In this document: piece after piece, positions 47,427-55,289 of the stretch
Layout: every line of letters starts with the position of its first letter
How positions within the stretch are numbered: position 1 is the first letter of the stretch
IMG/VR virus record: IMGVR_UViG_3300027801_000011
Location: 1-64,000 of that record
Source: a virus
DNA length: 64,000 nucleotides
Strand: one strand, 5' to 3'
Notes under the pieces: generated by a model
Seen by the model: only the letters and a program-made list of their open reading frames with translations
The model's database searches: none
Told to the model about the DNA's origin: nothing
Translations under genes and position numbers: made by a program

Positions 47427-47706
47427 AGCGATGTTGATTGTTGCCTCTATGGGCATCAATACGGAGATGCCTGATATGGACTCTTGCTTAAAAGCAAGGG
47501 CCATGATCATGTCCCAAGATTCTTCAATCAAGAGTCTATGTGTACCAAAGGCGGCCGATAGTGATAAGATGAAGGAGATGTTCGGCGTCTTCATGGATAT
47601 GATTGATAGAATAAAGGAGTATGAAGAACTTGATAGATTCAATAGAGAAGAAGATAGACAGTGCTGTACGGATGAGGGAAATCTCGACTACAGACTGGGC
47701 TCGTAA
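47419..47706 (+). CDS. Small protein with hydrophobic N-terminus
   Basis: A 95-residue Met-rich protein with a short hydrophobic start and four cysteines. ATG 47419 lies in the end of the previous gene. Its last third shares DNA with the ORF 47621-47767 in another frame. Confidence 0.5.
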   Translation: MIKAMLIVASMGINTEMPDMDSCLKARAMIMSQDSSIKSLCVPKAADSDKMKEMFGVFMDMIDRIKEYEELDRFNREEDRQCCTDEGNLDYRLGS

Positions 47707-47767
47707 TTACTGGACGATGGTAGTTAAACAACTCCTTGCAATCGCAACGAGGGTCGAACCTAAATAA
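47621..47767 (+). CDS. Overlapping small helical protein
   Basis: A 48-residue basic amphipathic protein in a frame different from 47419-47706, overlapping it by 86 bases. AAGGAG sits only one base before the ATG; a TTG at 47630 has better spacing (10 bases). Either both frames are used or the upstream protein is shorter in reality. Confidence 0.4.
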   Translation: MKNLIDSIEKKIDSAVRMREISTTDWARNYWTMVVKQLLAIATRVEPK

Positions 47768-47785
47768 TAATGAAAGAACTATAGA

Positions 47786-48028
47786 ATGATCGATGACGAA
47801 AAGCTAATGGAACTCTATAATAAGAGTTTCGTTCAAACCGTACAATTATCAGAAGAGTACAGCGTTCTCGCTGTCGCTGCAACCTTGTTAGGTCAGTCGA
47901 TGAGATTGTATAAAACTGTTTTGGATGAAGATGAGTTTTATGATATGATTGAGGCGTTTACTGAAACGGTGGGAGAGATCAAACCGTATGACCCTCAAAT
48001 GATAGCAGAAGGGTCTACAATCCATTAA
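47786..48028 (+). CDS. Small acidic helical protein, unknown
   Basis: An 80-residue acidic protein with a hydrophobic helix SVLAVAATLLGQSMRLY and an acidic tail. It precedes the HesB-type gene by 12 bases and may be cotranscribed. No family recognised. Confidence 0.55.
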   Translation: MIDDEKLMELYNKSFVQTVQLSEEYSVLAVAATLLGQSMRLYKTVLDEDEFYDMIEAFTETVGEIKPYDPQMIAEGSTIH

Positions 48029-48040
48029 AAAGGGGCGGAA

Positions 48041-48364
48041 ATGGTAACTATTACAGAAGCAGCACGAAAATATATGAAGAGTGTTATCTTATATGGTGAC
48101 TTTGTAACGCTTGGTGTTAAGGGCGGTGGGTGTTCAGGCTTTCAATATGTCTGGGGACTCAAGAATGGTGATCTGCAAGGTATGACTGAAAACGTGAAGT
48201 GGTCAGACCCTATTGATGAGGTACTAGTATTAGACCCATTGGCAGAGATGTATATCATGGGCAGCGAAATAGATTATGTCACCGAATTGGGTGGATCATA
48301 TCTCGCAGTCAAGAACCCCACTAGTAAGAGTAGCTGTGGTTGTGGCGAGAGTTTTGGAGTATAG
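48041..48364 (+). CDS. HesB/IscA-type iron-sulfur protein
   Basis: A 107-residue A-type Fe-S carrier with the three family cysteines: C31 in GGGCSGFQY and C99, C101 in SCGCGESF. Such proteins hold and pass on Fe-S clusters. They are frequent in marine T4-like phages. Ribosome site AAGGGGCGG. Iron-using partners in the window include the oxygenases. Confidence 0.88.
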   Translation: MVTITEAARKYMKSVILYGDFVTLGVKGGGCSGFQYVWGLKNGDLQGMTENVKWSDPIDEVLVLDPLAEMYIMGSEIDYVTELGGSYLAVKNPTSKSSCGCGESFGV

Positions 48365-48368
48365 CGTC

Positions 48369-48863
48369 TTGTGGCGTAGACTGAACATACAATATGATAT
48401 CGATCAGATCAAATGGGAATACGAAAATACCAAGAACATGTTGTCTTGGTATGACTCCATTGGCGGTTCGAAGCAACTGGCATTACAGTCCTATGATGGT
48501 GATCCTACCCCATATAAGAGTGGCTGTGGTAGCATGAAGCGTCAGCCAGGTATGACAGAGTACGATTATAATGTGATAAATCCCGCTTTCAATAAAGGCA
48601 TATTTTCTAGGATAATCACCCCATATCATCGTGCTAGATTCATGACAATGATTAAACACAGTACATATAGTGTACACAAGGATAAATCACCTCGCCTTCA
48701 TATGGCAATAGACACACACCCCCATGCATATTTCTTTTGGCCTGACACCAAAGAGGTTGTACATATACCAGCAGATGGTTTTGTGTATTGGGTGGACACT
48801 ACAGAGAATCACACATTTGTCAATGCAGGGCCAGATAGAACGCATTTAGTTATGGTCGAATAG
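48369..48863 (+). CDS. Aspartyl beta-hydroxylase-like protein
   Basis: A 164-residue cupin-fold protein: ITPYHRARFMTMIKHSTYSVHKDKSPRLHMAIDTHPHAYFFW, then ADGFVYWVDTTENHTFVNAGPDRTHLVM. The H-K-D and the distal NH residues are likely iron ligands, R in PDRTH the co-substrate contact. No ATG near the start; TTG 48369 with TTGGAG 9 bases upstream is chosen, TTG 48354 is possible. Confidence 0.7.
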   Translation: MWRRLNIQYDIDQIKWEYENTKNMLSWYDSIGGSKQLALQSYDGDPTPYKSGCGSMKRQPGMTEYDYNVINPAFNKGIFSRIITPYHRARFMTMIKHSTYSVHKDKSPRLHMAIDTHPHAYFFWPDTKEVVHIPADGFVYWVDTTENHTFVNAGPDRTHLVMVE

Positions 48864-48872
48864 GAGATTATT

Positions 48873-49190
48873 ATGGACATCAAGAGCAAGTACACATACG
48901 TGACTAACAATAAGGATGAGACTCAATGTATTGGACTCACGCCTGAAGCTAGTACATTCCAAGGTGTAATATACAAATACGGCAAGGTGTCAGCACCTAA
49001 CCCAGATGAATTAAATTCAGAAGGGGACTTGCCTTTACGGTTCGACTATGATATAGTAGATAATAATTCGCTTCCAGAAGAATGGTTGAGAAGCGATGAA
49101 TTTCATACACTCATTGGTGATATCCTTGTGGATATTATGGATGAACAACTAACTAAAGGAACATTGAATTTTGCCAACACAGACGATTGA
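48873..49190 (+). CDS. Conserved phage protein, unknown
   Basis: A 105-residue acidic protein (KYGKVSAPNPDELNSEGDLPLRFDYDIVDNN) similar in look to a protein found next to gp41 in marine T4-like phages. Ribosome site AGGAGA. It overlaps the helicase gene by 20 bases. Confidence 0.6.
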   Translation: MDIKSKYTYVTNNKDETQCIGLTPEASTFQGVIYKYGKVSAPNPDELNSEGDLPLRFDYDIVDNNSLPEEWLRSDEFHTLIGDILVDIMDEQLTKGTLNFANTDD

Positions 49191-50565
49191 ACGAACGACT
49201 TTAAGTCAACTAGTATATAATGAAGAATATGCACGTAAGGTGCTTCCCCATATGAAGGCAGACTATTTCTCAGACAGGACTGAGAAGATCGTGTATCAAG
49301 AGATACAGAAGTTTGTAGAACGATACAATGCCCTACCTACCAAAGAAACCCTTGAGATAGAGATTGACACACGCCGTGATCTGAATGAAGATGACGTTAA
49401 GCGTGTGCTATTGGTGGTCAAGGACTTAGACCCAGATAAGGATGTCAATTTTGAGTGGTTGGTAGAGACTACTGAGAAATTCTGTAAAGACAAGGCTGTG
49501 TATAATGCCATTGTCGAGGGCATATCCATCATTGATGGCAAGGATAAGGATAGGTCAGCAGATGCTATACCTACCATATTGACAGATGCCCTTGCTGTGG
49601 GATTTGACAATAGAGTGGGCCATGATTATCTGCAAGATGCAGAAGAGCGTTTTGATTACTACCACACGATAGAAGAGAAGATACCATTTGATCTGGAATT
49701 CTTTAATAAGATCACGAAGGGTGGACTACCACCTAAGACATTGAACATTGCCCTCGCTGGTACAGGTGTAGGTAAATCGTTGTTTATGTGTCACGTTGCT
49801 GCCAATTGTATGACACAGGGAAAGAATGTCCTGTATATCACACTAGAGATGGCAGAAGAACGTATCGCTGAACGTATAGATGCCAATCTCATGAACATAT
49901 CAATGGAAGACTTACATGATCTACCTAAGACCATGTTTGATTCTAAGATTGGTCGTATCATGAAGAATACCACAGGTCAGCTCATTGTCAAGGAATACCC
50001 TACTGCTGCTGCCCATACAAATCATTTTCGTGGACTGCTTAAGGAATTAGCAGTCAAGAAATCATTTAAACCAGACATCATATTCATAGATTATCTGAAT
50101 ATTTGTGCATCATCACGACTCAAGGGAGCAGCGAATGTCAATTCTTACACGTATATTAAATCAATTGCAGAGGAACTTAGGGGACTTGCTGTTGAGACTA
50201 ACGTACCGATTATGTCTGCTACACAGACTACAAGGTCGGGGTTCTCTAACTCAGACGTTGGGTTGGAAGACACAAGTGAAAGTTTTGGACTTCCTGCTAC
50301 AGCAGACCTCATGTTTGCTCTTATTAGTAACGAAGAGCTTGACGCTCTCAATCAGATCGCAGTTAAACAGTTAAAGAATAGGTATAATGACCCAACTGCC
50401 AATAAGAGATTTGTGATTGGCATAGATCGTGCCAAGATGCGACTCTATGATGTGAAGTTGACTGAACAGGAAGGTATACTGGATGCTAATCTAACTGGTG
50501 ATGTACCAGATGCATTTAGTGAACCAGTATTCGATAAAACAGATTTCGGTGGATTCAAGGTATGA
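49171..50565 (+). CDS. 41: Replicative DNA helicase (T4 gp41-like)
   Basis: A 464-residue DnaB-type hexameric helicase: N-terminal helical domain, then Walker A ALAGTGVGKSLF near residue 200, Walker B DIIFIDYLNIC, and the DnaB motif ATQTTRSGFSNSDVGLEDTSES. It unwinds DNA ahead of the leading strand and recruits gp61. Start is TTG 49171 with AAAGGA 10 bases upstream; no ATG nearby. It is convergent with the following gene, 9 bases apart. Confidence 0.93.
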   Translation: MPTQTIERTTLSQLVYNEEYARKVLPHMKADYFSDRTEKIVYQEIQKFVERYNALPTKETLEIEIDTRRDLNEDDVKRVLLVVKDLDPDKDVNFEWLVETTEKFCKDKAVYNAIVEGISIIDGKDKDRSADAIPTILTDALAVGFDNRVGHDYLQDAEERFDYYHTIEEKIPFDLEFFNKITKGGLPPKTLNIALAGTGVGKSLFMCHVAANCMTQGKNVLYITLEMAEERIAERIDANLMNISMEDLHDLPKTMFDSKIGRIMKNTTGQLIVKEYPTAAAHTNHFRGLLKELAVKKSFKPDIIFIDYLNICASSRLKGAANVNSYTYIKSIAEELRGLAVETNVPIMSATQTTRSGFSNSDVGLEDTSESFGLPATADLMFALISNEELDALNQIAVKQLKNRYNDPTANKRFVIGIDRAKMRLYDVKLTEQEGILDANLTGDVPDAFSEPVFDKTDFGGFKV

Positions 50566-50574
50566 GGTTGCCCT

Positions 50575-51816
50575 TTACTTGTCCCAAGACTTGATGGCAG
50601 TAAAGTTATTGTAAGAGAATTCCATACGATCCACTAGTTTGACAGCATCACCAGAGATACGATCAATCGCAACATAACCCTCTGGGTTAGTCACCTTGAA
50701 GCCATCAGCAGTACGTACAAATGTACCCATACCCTTAACAGAATTCAATTTCTTAACAATCATCATCTTACCCTCAACCAATAGGTTCTGAAAGGTGATA
50801 ACCTGTACGAGATTGATGGTATGCTTCTTGACTTCTCTCATGAATTCTTTCTGAATATTCGTGTATTTCTTCTTACCGCCCTCTGATTTGGCTTTATCAA
50901 TCTGCTTCTGTATGCTGGTCATAACCCATTCCTCATATCCCTTGGCATGCTTGGCTGGATTAGTAATGATCTGACCAGCACGTACCTTAGAGTTATTGTA
51001 GGTTTTGAGGGATGCACCAGCAACGGCGCCTGTCATAGAGTTTTGTAGAGCAAGGAAAGATCGTAGTTTAACAGCACTAATCTTTTGGAATGTCTTACCA
51101 GTAGAGGATAGAATCGCTGTGATTTTCTCTGTCTCGCCCGTAGTGAATGTAGACGAACCAGACGTATCCTTATAAGTGGCATCATCCATCCATATAGAAG
51201 AGGGTTTCTTCAAAGAACTGATATTGGCACCAAATGATGCTTTCATTCCTTGGAGTGTACTACCTGTATATGTGGTATGCCATACGATACCTATTTTAGA
51301 CTTTTTTATATAATTACCAAGATCACTATCCACGGGTACAGCATAGACAATAGTGTTAGGTTGAAATGTGATATATTTAATGCCATCGATAGTCTTATTC
51401 TCAGTATCATCAGTCCACATAAGATCGCCCTGTAGAACGCCTTTGATACCAAGTTTAGAGAATTCAGTAAGTGCCACCTTGAATTTACTATTCAATGCAC
51501 CAGATAGATCATCATCAATTTCCTTAATAGACTTATACAATTTGGGATTAACATTAAACACAGACTTTTTGGCAACAAAGAACTTACCATCATCGGGGTC
51601 TATACCAGCAAAGATCGCTGGTGCGCCATCCCATTTGACAGTCATATTAACAGAAGAACGAGAAGAACCAGCCAACATATCACGTAGAGAACGAAGGAAG
51701 TTCAATGCTGCCCTACCACCATCAACACCAAAGTTAATGATCTCATCCTCTAAGTGTTCAAGATGTAAGTTCTTGCCACCTTTATCTTCAGTAATCATTG
51801 TATTAAATTTCATCAT
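50575..51816 (-). CDS. DUF6267-type protein with ligase-like KxDG motif
   Basis: A 413-residue protein. TVKWDGAPAIFAGIDP near residue 50 has the K-x-D-G core of DNA/RNA ligases and capping enzymes, and VLQGDLMW about 90 residues later resembles their third motif. The family (DUF6267) is common in cyanophages. Nucleotidyl transfer is inferred only. Start ATG 51816 (or 51813) sits 5 bases after a TATAAATA box; the frame continues upstream to 52164 but only as shadow. Confidence 0.7.
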   Translation of the reverse strand: MMKFNTMITEDKGGKNLHLEHLEDEIINFGVDGGRAALNFLRSLRDMLAGSSRSSVNMTVKWDGAPAIFAGIDPDDGKFFVAKKSVFNVNPKLYKSIKEIDDDLSGALNSKFKVALTEFSKLGIKGVLQGDLMWTDDTENKTIDGIKYITFQPNTIVYAVPVDSDLGNYIKKSKIGIVWHTTYTGSTLQGMKASFGANISSLKKPSSIWMDDATYKDTSGSSTFTTGETEKITAILSSTGKTFQKISAVKLRSFLALQNSMTGAVAGASLKTYNNSKVRAGQIITNPAKHAKGYEEWVMTSIQKQIDKAKSEGGKKKYTNIQKEFMREVKKHTINLVQVITFQNLLVEGKMMIVKKLNSVKGMGTFVRTADGFKVTNPEGYVAIDRISGDAVKLVDRMEFSYNNFTAIKSWDK

Positions 51817-51821
51817 GCTTC

Positions 51822-51852
51822 TATTTATATCATAAACAATATAGTATGTCAA
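51822..51852 (-). promoter_or_regulatory. Composite early/late promoter, minus strand
   Basis: On the minus strand TTGACA (51852-51847), 17 bases, TATAAA (51829-51824), the latter extended to TATAAATA (51829-51822). Both early and late polymerase could use it. The ATG at 51816 begins 5 bases later, so the transcript would have little or no leader. Confidence 0.65.
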
Positions 51853-51870
51853 GTCACAATAAATAGAATA

Positions 51871-52074
51871 ATGCCAGATAGATACGGAGAAAATACAAGA
51901 GAATGGATGATCATGTATAGTGATATAGAGATGGATAAAGAGTGGCATACGACTGCCTGTATAGGGGTTTGCACGCTCGAGGATGACGTATGCATAGGGT
52001 GTAATAGGACTATGGATGAGATTAGAGAAGCGTATATAGAGAGTATGCGGAGAGATTCCCATATAATCCCATAG
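51871..52074 (+). CDS. DUF1289-like small cysteine protein
   Basis: A 67-residue protein with CIGVCTLEDDVCIGCNRTMDEI, matching DUF1289, a short family in proteobacteria with four cysteines that probably bind a metal. A weak ribosome site and an AATAAATA box just upstream suggest late expression. Function unknown. Confidence 0.65.
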   Translation: MPDRYGENTREWMIMYSDIEMDKEWHTTACIGVCTLEDDVCIGCNRTMDEIREAYIESMRRDSHIIP

Positions 52075-52375
52075 GAACCCATAAAATAGGGTATTTAAAT
52101 AAAGGTTAAAATAAACATGATGCCGTTGTGATATGAATTTGTAGACTCTCAGCATAAGCTCCACACAGCCCTCAGAATTATTATAGAAAGGGACTTGACA
52201 ATGGCCCCATATAGGTGTATATTAGGCCATGCTGGGCTTTTAAGGGTAGCTATAGAGTGTAACATTAATACAACACAGAGATAATAAACACAAATAAGCT
52301 AAATGAGTGCTTGACATATCCCTGCCAGCCATGTATAGTATTACTATAATGAGGATTAACGGTAAGGATAGAGAG
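52075..52375 (+). promoter_or_regulatory. Gene-free stretch with two early promoters
   Basis: About 300 bases without a convincing gene. It holds TTGACA 52195-52200 / TATATT 52218-52223 and TTGACA 52311-52316 / TATAGT 52334-52339, each with 17-base spacing. A transcript from the first would run about 90 bases before the second promoter with no ORF, so it may encode a short RNA or simply double the output for 52376. Confidence 0.6.
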
Positions 52376-52594
52376 ATGACTGAATTAACACTAGTGGCAG
52401 ACGGCTGGATGGAGAAGGGTGTACGAGTGGTATGCTGGAGATATGGTTCATATGACTATGAGATAGAGATATACAATATGAAGCTAACATCTAAGGAGAC
52501 TAAGGTCACTATACCGTATAAGGCCTCCTATGAGGCGACTATCGCCCATGTTAAGGAGATGTGTGCAGCTACTAACGCCTGTTGTGTGTATTAA
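52376..52594 (+). CDS. Small early protein, unknown
   Basis: A 72-residue protein, beta-rich, with GVRVVCWRYGSYDYEIEIYNMKL and three cysteines near the C-terminus. Start ATG 52376 has AAGGA 7 bases upstream; ATG 52349 lies too near the transcript start. No family recognised. Confidence 0.55.
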   Translation: MTELTLVADGWMEKGVRVVCWRYGSYDYEIEIYNMKLTSKETKVTIPYKASYEATIAHVKEMCAATNACCVY

Positions 52595-52604
52595 AAGAAA
52601 GTAC

Positions 52605-52633
52605 TTGACATATACCTTATAGTGTGTTATAGT
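52605..52633 (+). promoter_or_regulatory. Sigma-70-like early promoter
   Basis: TTGACA 52605-52610, 17 bases, TATAGT 52628-52633, preceded by AAGTAC. It transcribes the structured region 52645-52765. Confidence 0.8.
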
Positions 52634-52644
52634 ACTAATAGAAT

Positions 52645-52765
52645 TGAGAGAGTGATTCGTTAAGGTTGGATGGGTCATGTTAAAGTTCCACAATGGTGGT
52701 GTGACAAGTGAGTCGATCCTCTCTCAGCTCTCTCTAAGAAGGGTGGCCCCTTTAAACTGGCCGCC
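52645..52765 (+). ncRNA. Probable structured ncRNA or leader
   Basis: Right after a strong promoter: TGAGAGAG (52645-52652) pairs perfectly with CTCTCTCA (52719-52726). Inside, GTCA/TGAC (52674-52677 / 52702-52705) and CCAC/GTGG (52688-52691 / 52696-52699) can form. A second hairpin GGTGGCC/GGCCGCC (52742-52748 / 52759-52765) follows and may end the RNA. No ORF lies inside. Identity unknown. Confidence 0.5.
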
Positions 52766-52797
52766 AATGTCTAATCTATAAATGTAATAAGTATCCA

Positions 52798-53001
52798 ATG
52801 AAACATCTAACAGCAACTGAAAGGATCAACCCCCCAATGGCCAATTCCCCTATATCTTTAAGCTCCTCAGAGGCAATCACAATATCAGTATTAGAGAAGG
52901 AACTTGGTTCACCCTCTATAGATTCCCGATACAGAGAATGTATCATTAGGAGAATTGAGTACATCAAGGAGAACTTACAGGACAACATGGCCACCCCCTA
53001 A
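52798..53001 (+). CDS. Small helical protein, doubtful
   Basis: A 67-residue protein with a Pro/Ser-rich start and a helical C-terminal half. The ribosome site is weak. A TATAAATG box lies 13 bases before the ATG. The end coincides with a strong hairpin (52987-53018). Coding is plausible but not strong. Confidence 0.45.
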   Translation: MKHLTATERINPPMANSPISLSSSEAITISVLEKELGSPSIDSRYRECIIRRIEYIKENLQDNMATP

Positions 53002-53018
53002 AACTGGAAGGGGGCCAT
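52987..53018 (+). terminator. Strong hairpin, terminator-like
   Basis: CCCCCT (52994-52999) pairs with AGGGGG (53009-53014), extended by ATGG (52987-52990) with CCAT (53015-53018) around a short bulge. No T tract follows. The loop AAAACTGG recalls the loop of the hairpin at 52742-52765 (TTTAAACTGG). Confidence 0.55.
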
Positions 53019-53062
53019 ATCCCTTAACTGGGAATAAAAATTCAGCTGGCCCAAAAAAAGAC

Positions 53063-53091
53063 TTGACAAGGCTGTTTATATGTGTTACTAT
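53063..53091 (+). promoter_or_regulatory. Sigma-70-like early promoter
   Basis: TTGACA 53063-53068, 17 bases, TACTAT 53086-53091, with the T-G-T-G-T stretch before the -10 that is shared by several promoters here. It drives 53125 and the oxygenase genes after it. Confidence 0.8.
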
Positions 53092-53124
53092 AACACTTAA
53101 CAATTGAGAAGGAACTACTACACT

Positions 53125-53445
53125 ATGAATGAATACAATATTGGCGACACCGTGTCCTATCTGGACGAATATAACGGAATGAAGTCTGGAGTTATCGCAG
53201 AGGTTGCCTCTGATATGGACTCCTATAACGATATGAAGCTTGAGGATGGTATTCCTTACTATGCTTCGAAGAAGCTGACAGCAGCTGCGAATAAGAAGTT
53301 AAAAAATGAAGCGAAAGCTCCGTTAACCTCTCCCGTATATGCGAAGGTCAAGCCGAAGAACATGGAATCAGTCTTCCTTATTCTGAAGAAGGATTTGGCG
53401 GCTGTTGAGGAGGAGTTTATCATGATGGATGATGTTATTGGATAA
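53125..53445 (+). CDS. Small early protein, unknown
   Basis: A 106-residue protein with a KOW/SH3-like first half (IGDTVSYLDEYNGMKSGVIAEVASD) and a helical, Lys-rich second half. Start ATG 53125 has AAGGA upstream. It overlaps the first of three adjacent oxygenase genes. Confidence 0.6.
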   Translation: MNEYNIGDTVSYLDEYNGMKSGVIAEVASDMDSYNDMKLEDGIPYYASKKLTAAANKKLKNEAKAPLTSPVYAKVKPKNMESVFLILKKDLAAVEEEFIMMDDVIG

Positions 53446-53983
53446 CCTTATAAGGACTGTGGATGGCGCTCTTAGTGCTGAGCAGTGTGATTACCTTATC
53501 GATATGTTTGAGAGGAACGTAGCTCTTCAAGAGACGCAGATGAATGGCAAAGGCCAATCATTAACCCGTATGAATTTGATGGGTTCCTCTCATACCCCCT
53601 TTAGAGAAGACTTGGATTACTTAACCAAGGTCTTTAGTGCTGGTGTGGAGAAGTACAAGGCTGCATGTGGTATTCAGTCATGGCAGTTCCCGAAGAAGTA
53701 TGCCCTAGAGGCCATAAAAATCAAGCGATACGAGCCTGATACTAATGAGAGCTTCCCCGATCATATAGATGTGATGGATTTAGAGATGAGCCGCCGTTTT
53801 TTGGTGATGTTTATCTACCTTACTGACAATGAGGGTGGTCAGACGTTCGTACAGGACTTTGTAAGCCCCTGTAAGCAAGGCACTATGCTATTGTTCCCAC
53901 CTATGTGGCCTTGGGTTCATTCAGGCGAGTCTCCTGTGAAAACATCTAAGTATATTTTAGGGAGTTATCTGCATTATGTCTAG
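53429..53983 (+). CDS. 2OG-Fe(II) oxygenase
   Basis: A 184-residue protein with the double-stranded beta-helix motifs: ESFPDHIDVMDLEMSRRFLVMFIYLTDNEGGQTFV (HxD and GG), then GTMLLFPPMWPWVHSGESP (distal His) and a final SKYILGSYLHYV. Similar to prolyl-hydroxylase-type phage proteins. First of three head-to-tail oxygenase genes with short overlaps. Confidence 0.8.
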   Translation: MMLLDNLIRTVDGALSAEQCDYLIDMFERNVALQETQMNGKGQSLTRMNLMGSSHTPFREDLDYLTKVFSAGVEKYKAACGIQSWQFPKKYALEAIKIKRYEPDTNESFPDHIDVMDLEMSRRFLVMFIYLTDNEGGQTFVQDFVSPCKQGTMLLFPPMWPWVHSGESPVKTSKYILGSYLHYV

Positions 53984-54626
53984 TTTATCTCGTTTGGCTG
54001 GTTCTGTGACGCCGGGCGCTACATTCAGTGAGAAGTTTAAGGCGAAAGTGGTTGACTTGGAACAGTCGATGCACTATAATACCGAACGAGCCACTGGAAC
54101 TTGCGTTGGTGGCACCGAAGGCTATACGATGGCCGAGATGAACGATGCCCTACGGAATGATATAAGAGAATCAGGCGATTCGTTTCAAGGTCGGAACTCT
54201 TCTACTGCCTCCTTTATGACAAGATGGGACATGCATCAAACCTATGGTTCATTTTCTCTTCTGGGTGATCTAGCAATAGAGGCAGCCGCAGACATACCCC
54301 TGGCGATACGGACGTTTGCTGATGGAAGTCCTAATCCTATATCTCTTTACGTTCAAGAGAGCTGGGGTTTGATATATAATAAGGGTCATACGTGTAAAAC
54401 GCATACGCATTGGCCTTCCACGTGGTCTTACACCTATTGTGTGGATGCATGTGAGAAATGTGCGCCTCTTTGTTTCCCAACAAATGATGGTGTTCATCCT
54501 ATACCCCCAAAGCAAGGGCAGTTAATACTCTTTCCTTCTTGGGTTAATCACTTTGTGCCAGAGCATGAGTGTGATCACGAAAGAATTATGATCTCTGGCA
54601 ACCTAGACGTAGATTGGAAAAAGTAA
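53976..54626 (+). CDS. 2OG-Fe(II) oxygenase-like protein (Oxy_5 type)
   Basis: A 216-residue protein whose second half matches the 2OG-FeII_Oxy_5 group: KTHTHWPSTWSYTYCV, PLCFPTND, GQLILFPSWVNHFVPEHECDHERIMISGNL. A CxxC pair (DACEKCAPLCF) is unusual for the group. Substrate unknown. The next gene is a diverged relative. Confidence 0.75.
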   Translation: MSSLSRLAGSVTPGATFSEKFKAKVVDLEQSMHYNTERATGTCVGGTEGYTMAEMNDALRNDIRESGDSFQGRNSSTASFMTRWDMHQTYGSFSLLGDLAIEAAADIPLAIRTFADGSPNPISLYVQESWGLIYNKGHTCKTHTHWPSTWSYTYCVDACEKCAPLCFPTNDGVHPIPPKQGQLILFPSWVNHFVPEHECDHERIMISGNLDVDWKK

Positions 54627-55273
54627 TGCAAGGTAAAATGAGTTTAAAAGAATTAAGTGCTATGGTTAATGTCAACAATAAGGCGTTCGATGCTAATCGA
54701 CGGCCTGATATGTACCAGCATCCGAAGAACAGACCCTTTCAAGTGGGATATCCGCTCATTCAACAGCATGTTGATCTGCCAGAGGGTGTAGATGAGGAAC
54801 TTATACAGATTATCAAGGGCCGAGGTGATACACAACGTCACAAAACGAACGTCAAAGCGGATATGACGGATTGGTTCATGCAAAAACAGCACCCACAGTT
54901 TCAATTGGTGGGCGATGTAGCGATTGAACTCGCAAAACGTGAGTCTCCCTATGACATGGCGATGGAACTGTTCGATTGTTGGGGTGTCATCTATCAAAAA
55001 GACGATTGGACAAAGGCCCACGATCATTGGCCTCACCCGTGGTCGTTCGTTTATTACATAAGATGCGGAGTAGACGATTCGCCCCTAGCGTTCCCCGATG
55101 GATATCAAGGTGAGCATCATTTGAAGCCTGTTTCTGGTGACATGATCCTCTTTCCAGGCCATTTGAGGCACAAAGTACCCAGACAAACGCATGATTCAGA
55201 GAGAATCATAGTGGCAGGGAACATTTCACCCATGCTTTTACCTTTGGCACACCCTTTTAGAAGGTTTGATTAG
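54626..55273 (+). CDS. 2OG-Fe(II) oxygenase-like protein (Oxy_5 type)
   Basis: A 215-residue protein with the same order of motifs as its neighbour: KAHDHWPHPWSFVYYIR, PLAFPDGYQ, GDMILFPGHLRHKVPRQTHDSERIIVAGNI. The two genes look like an old tandem duplication. Start ATG 54626 overlaps the preceding stop; the TTG upstream is not needed. Confidence 0.75.
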   Translation: MQGKMSLKELSAMVNVNNKAFDANRRPDMYQHPKNRPFQVGYPLIQQHVDLPEGVDEELIQIIKGRGDTQRHKTNVKADMTDWFMQKQHPQFQLVGDVAIELAKRESPYDMAMELFDCWGVIYQKDDWTKAHDHWPHPWSFVYYIRCGVDDSPLAFPDGYQGEHHLKPVSGDMILFPGHLRHKVPRQTHDSERIIVAGNISPMLLPLAHPFRRFD

Positions 55274-55289
55274 TCTAAATAAACTTCAC

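Noticed and set aside
50575-52164. 529-residue version of the ligase-like protein
   Set aside because: The extra N-terminal 116 residues lie beyond the promoter and divergent DUF1289 gene and read as low-quality shadow; the family-like protein starts at the ATG at 51816 or 51813.
52777-52784. TATAAATG as a late promoter for 52798
   Set aside because: One mismatch from consensus and the downstream ORF is itself doubtful.
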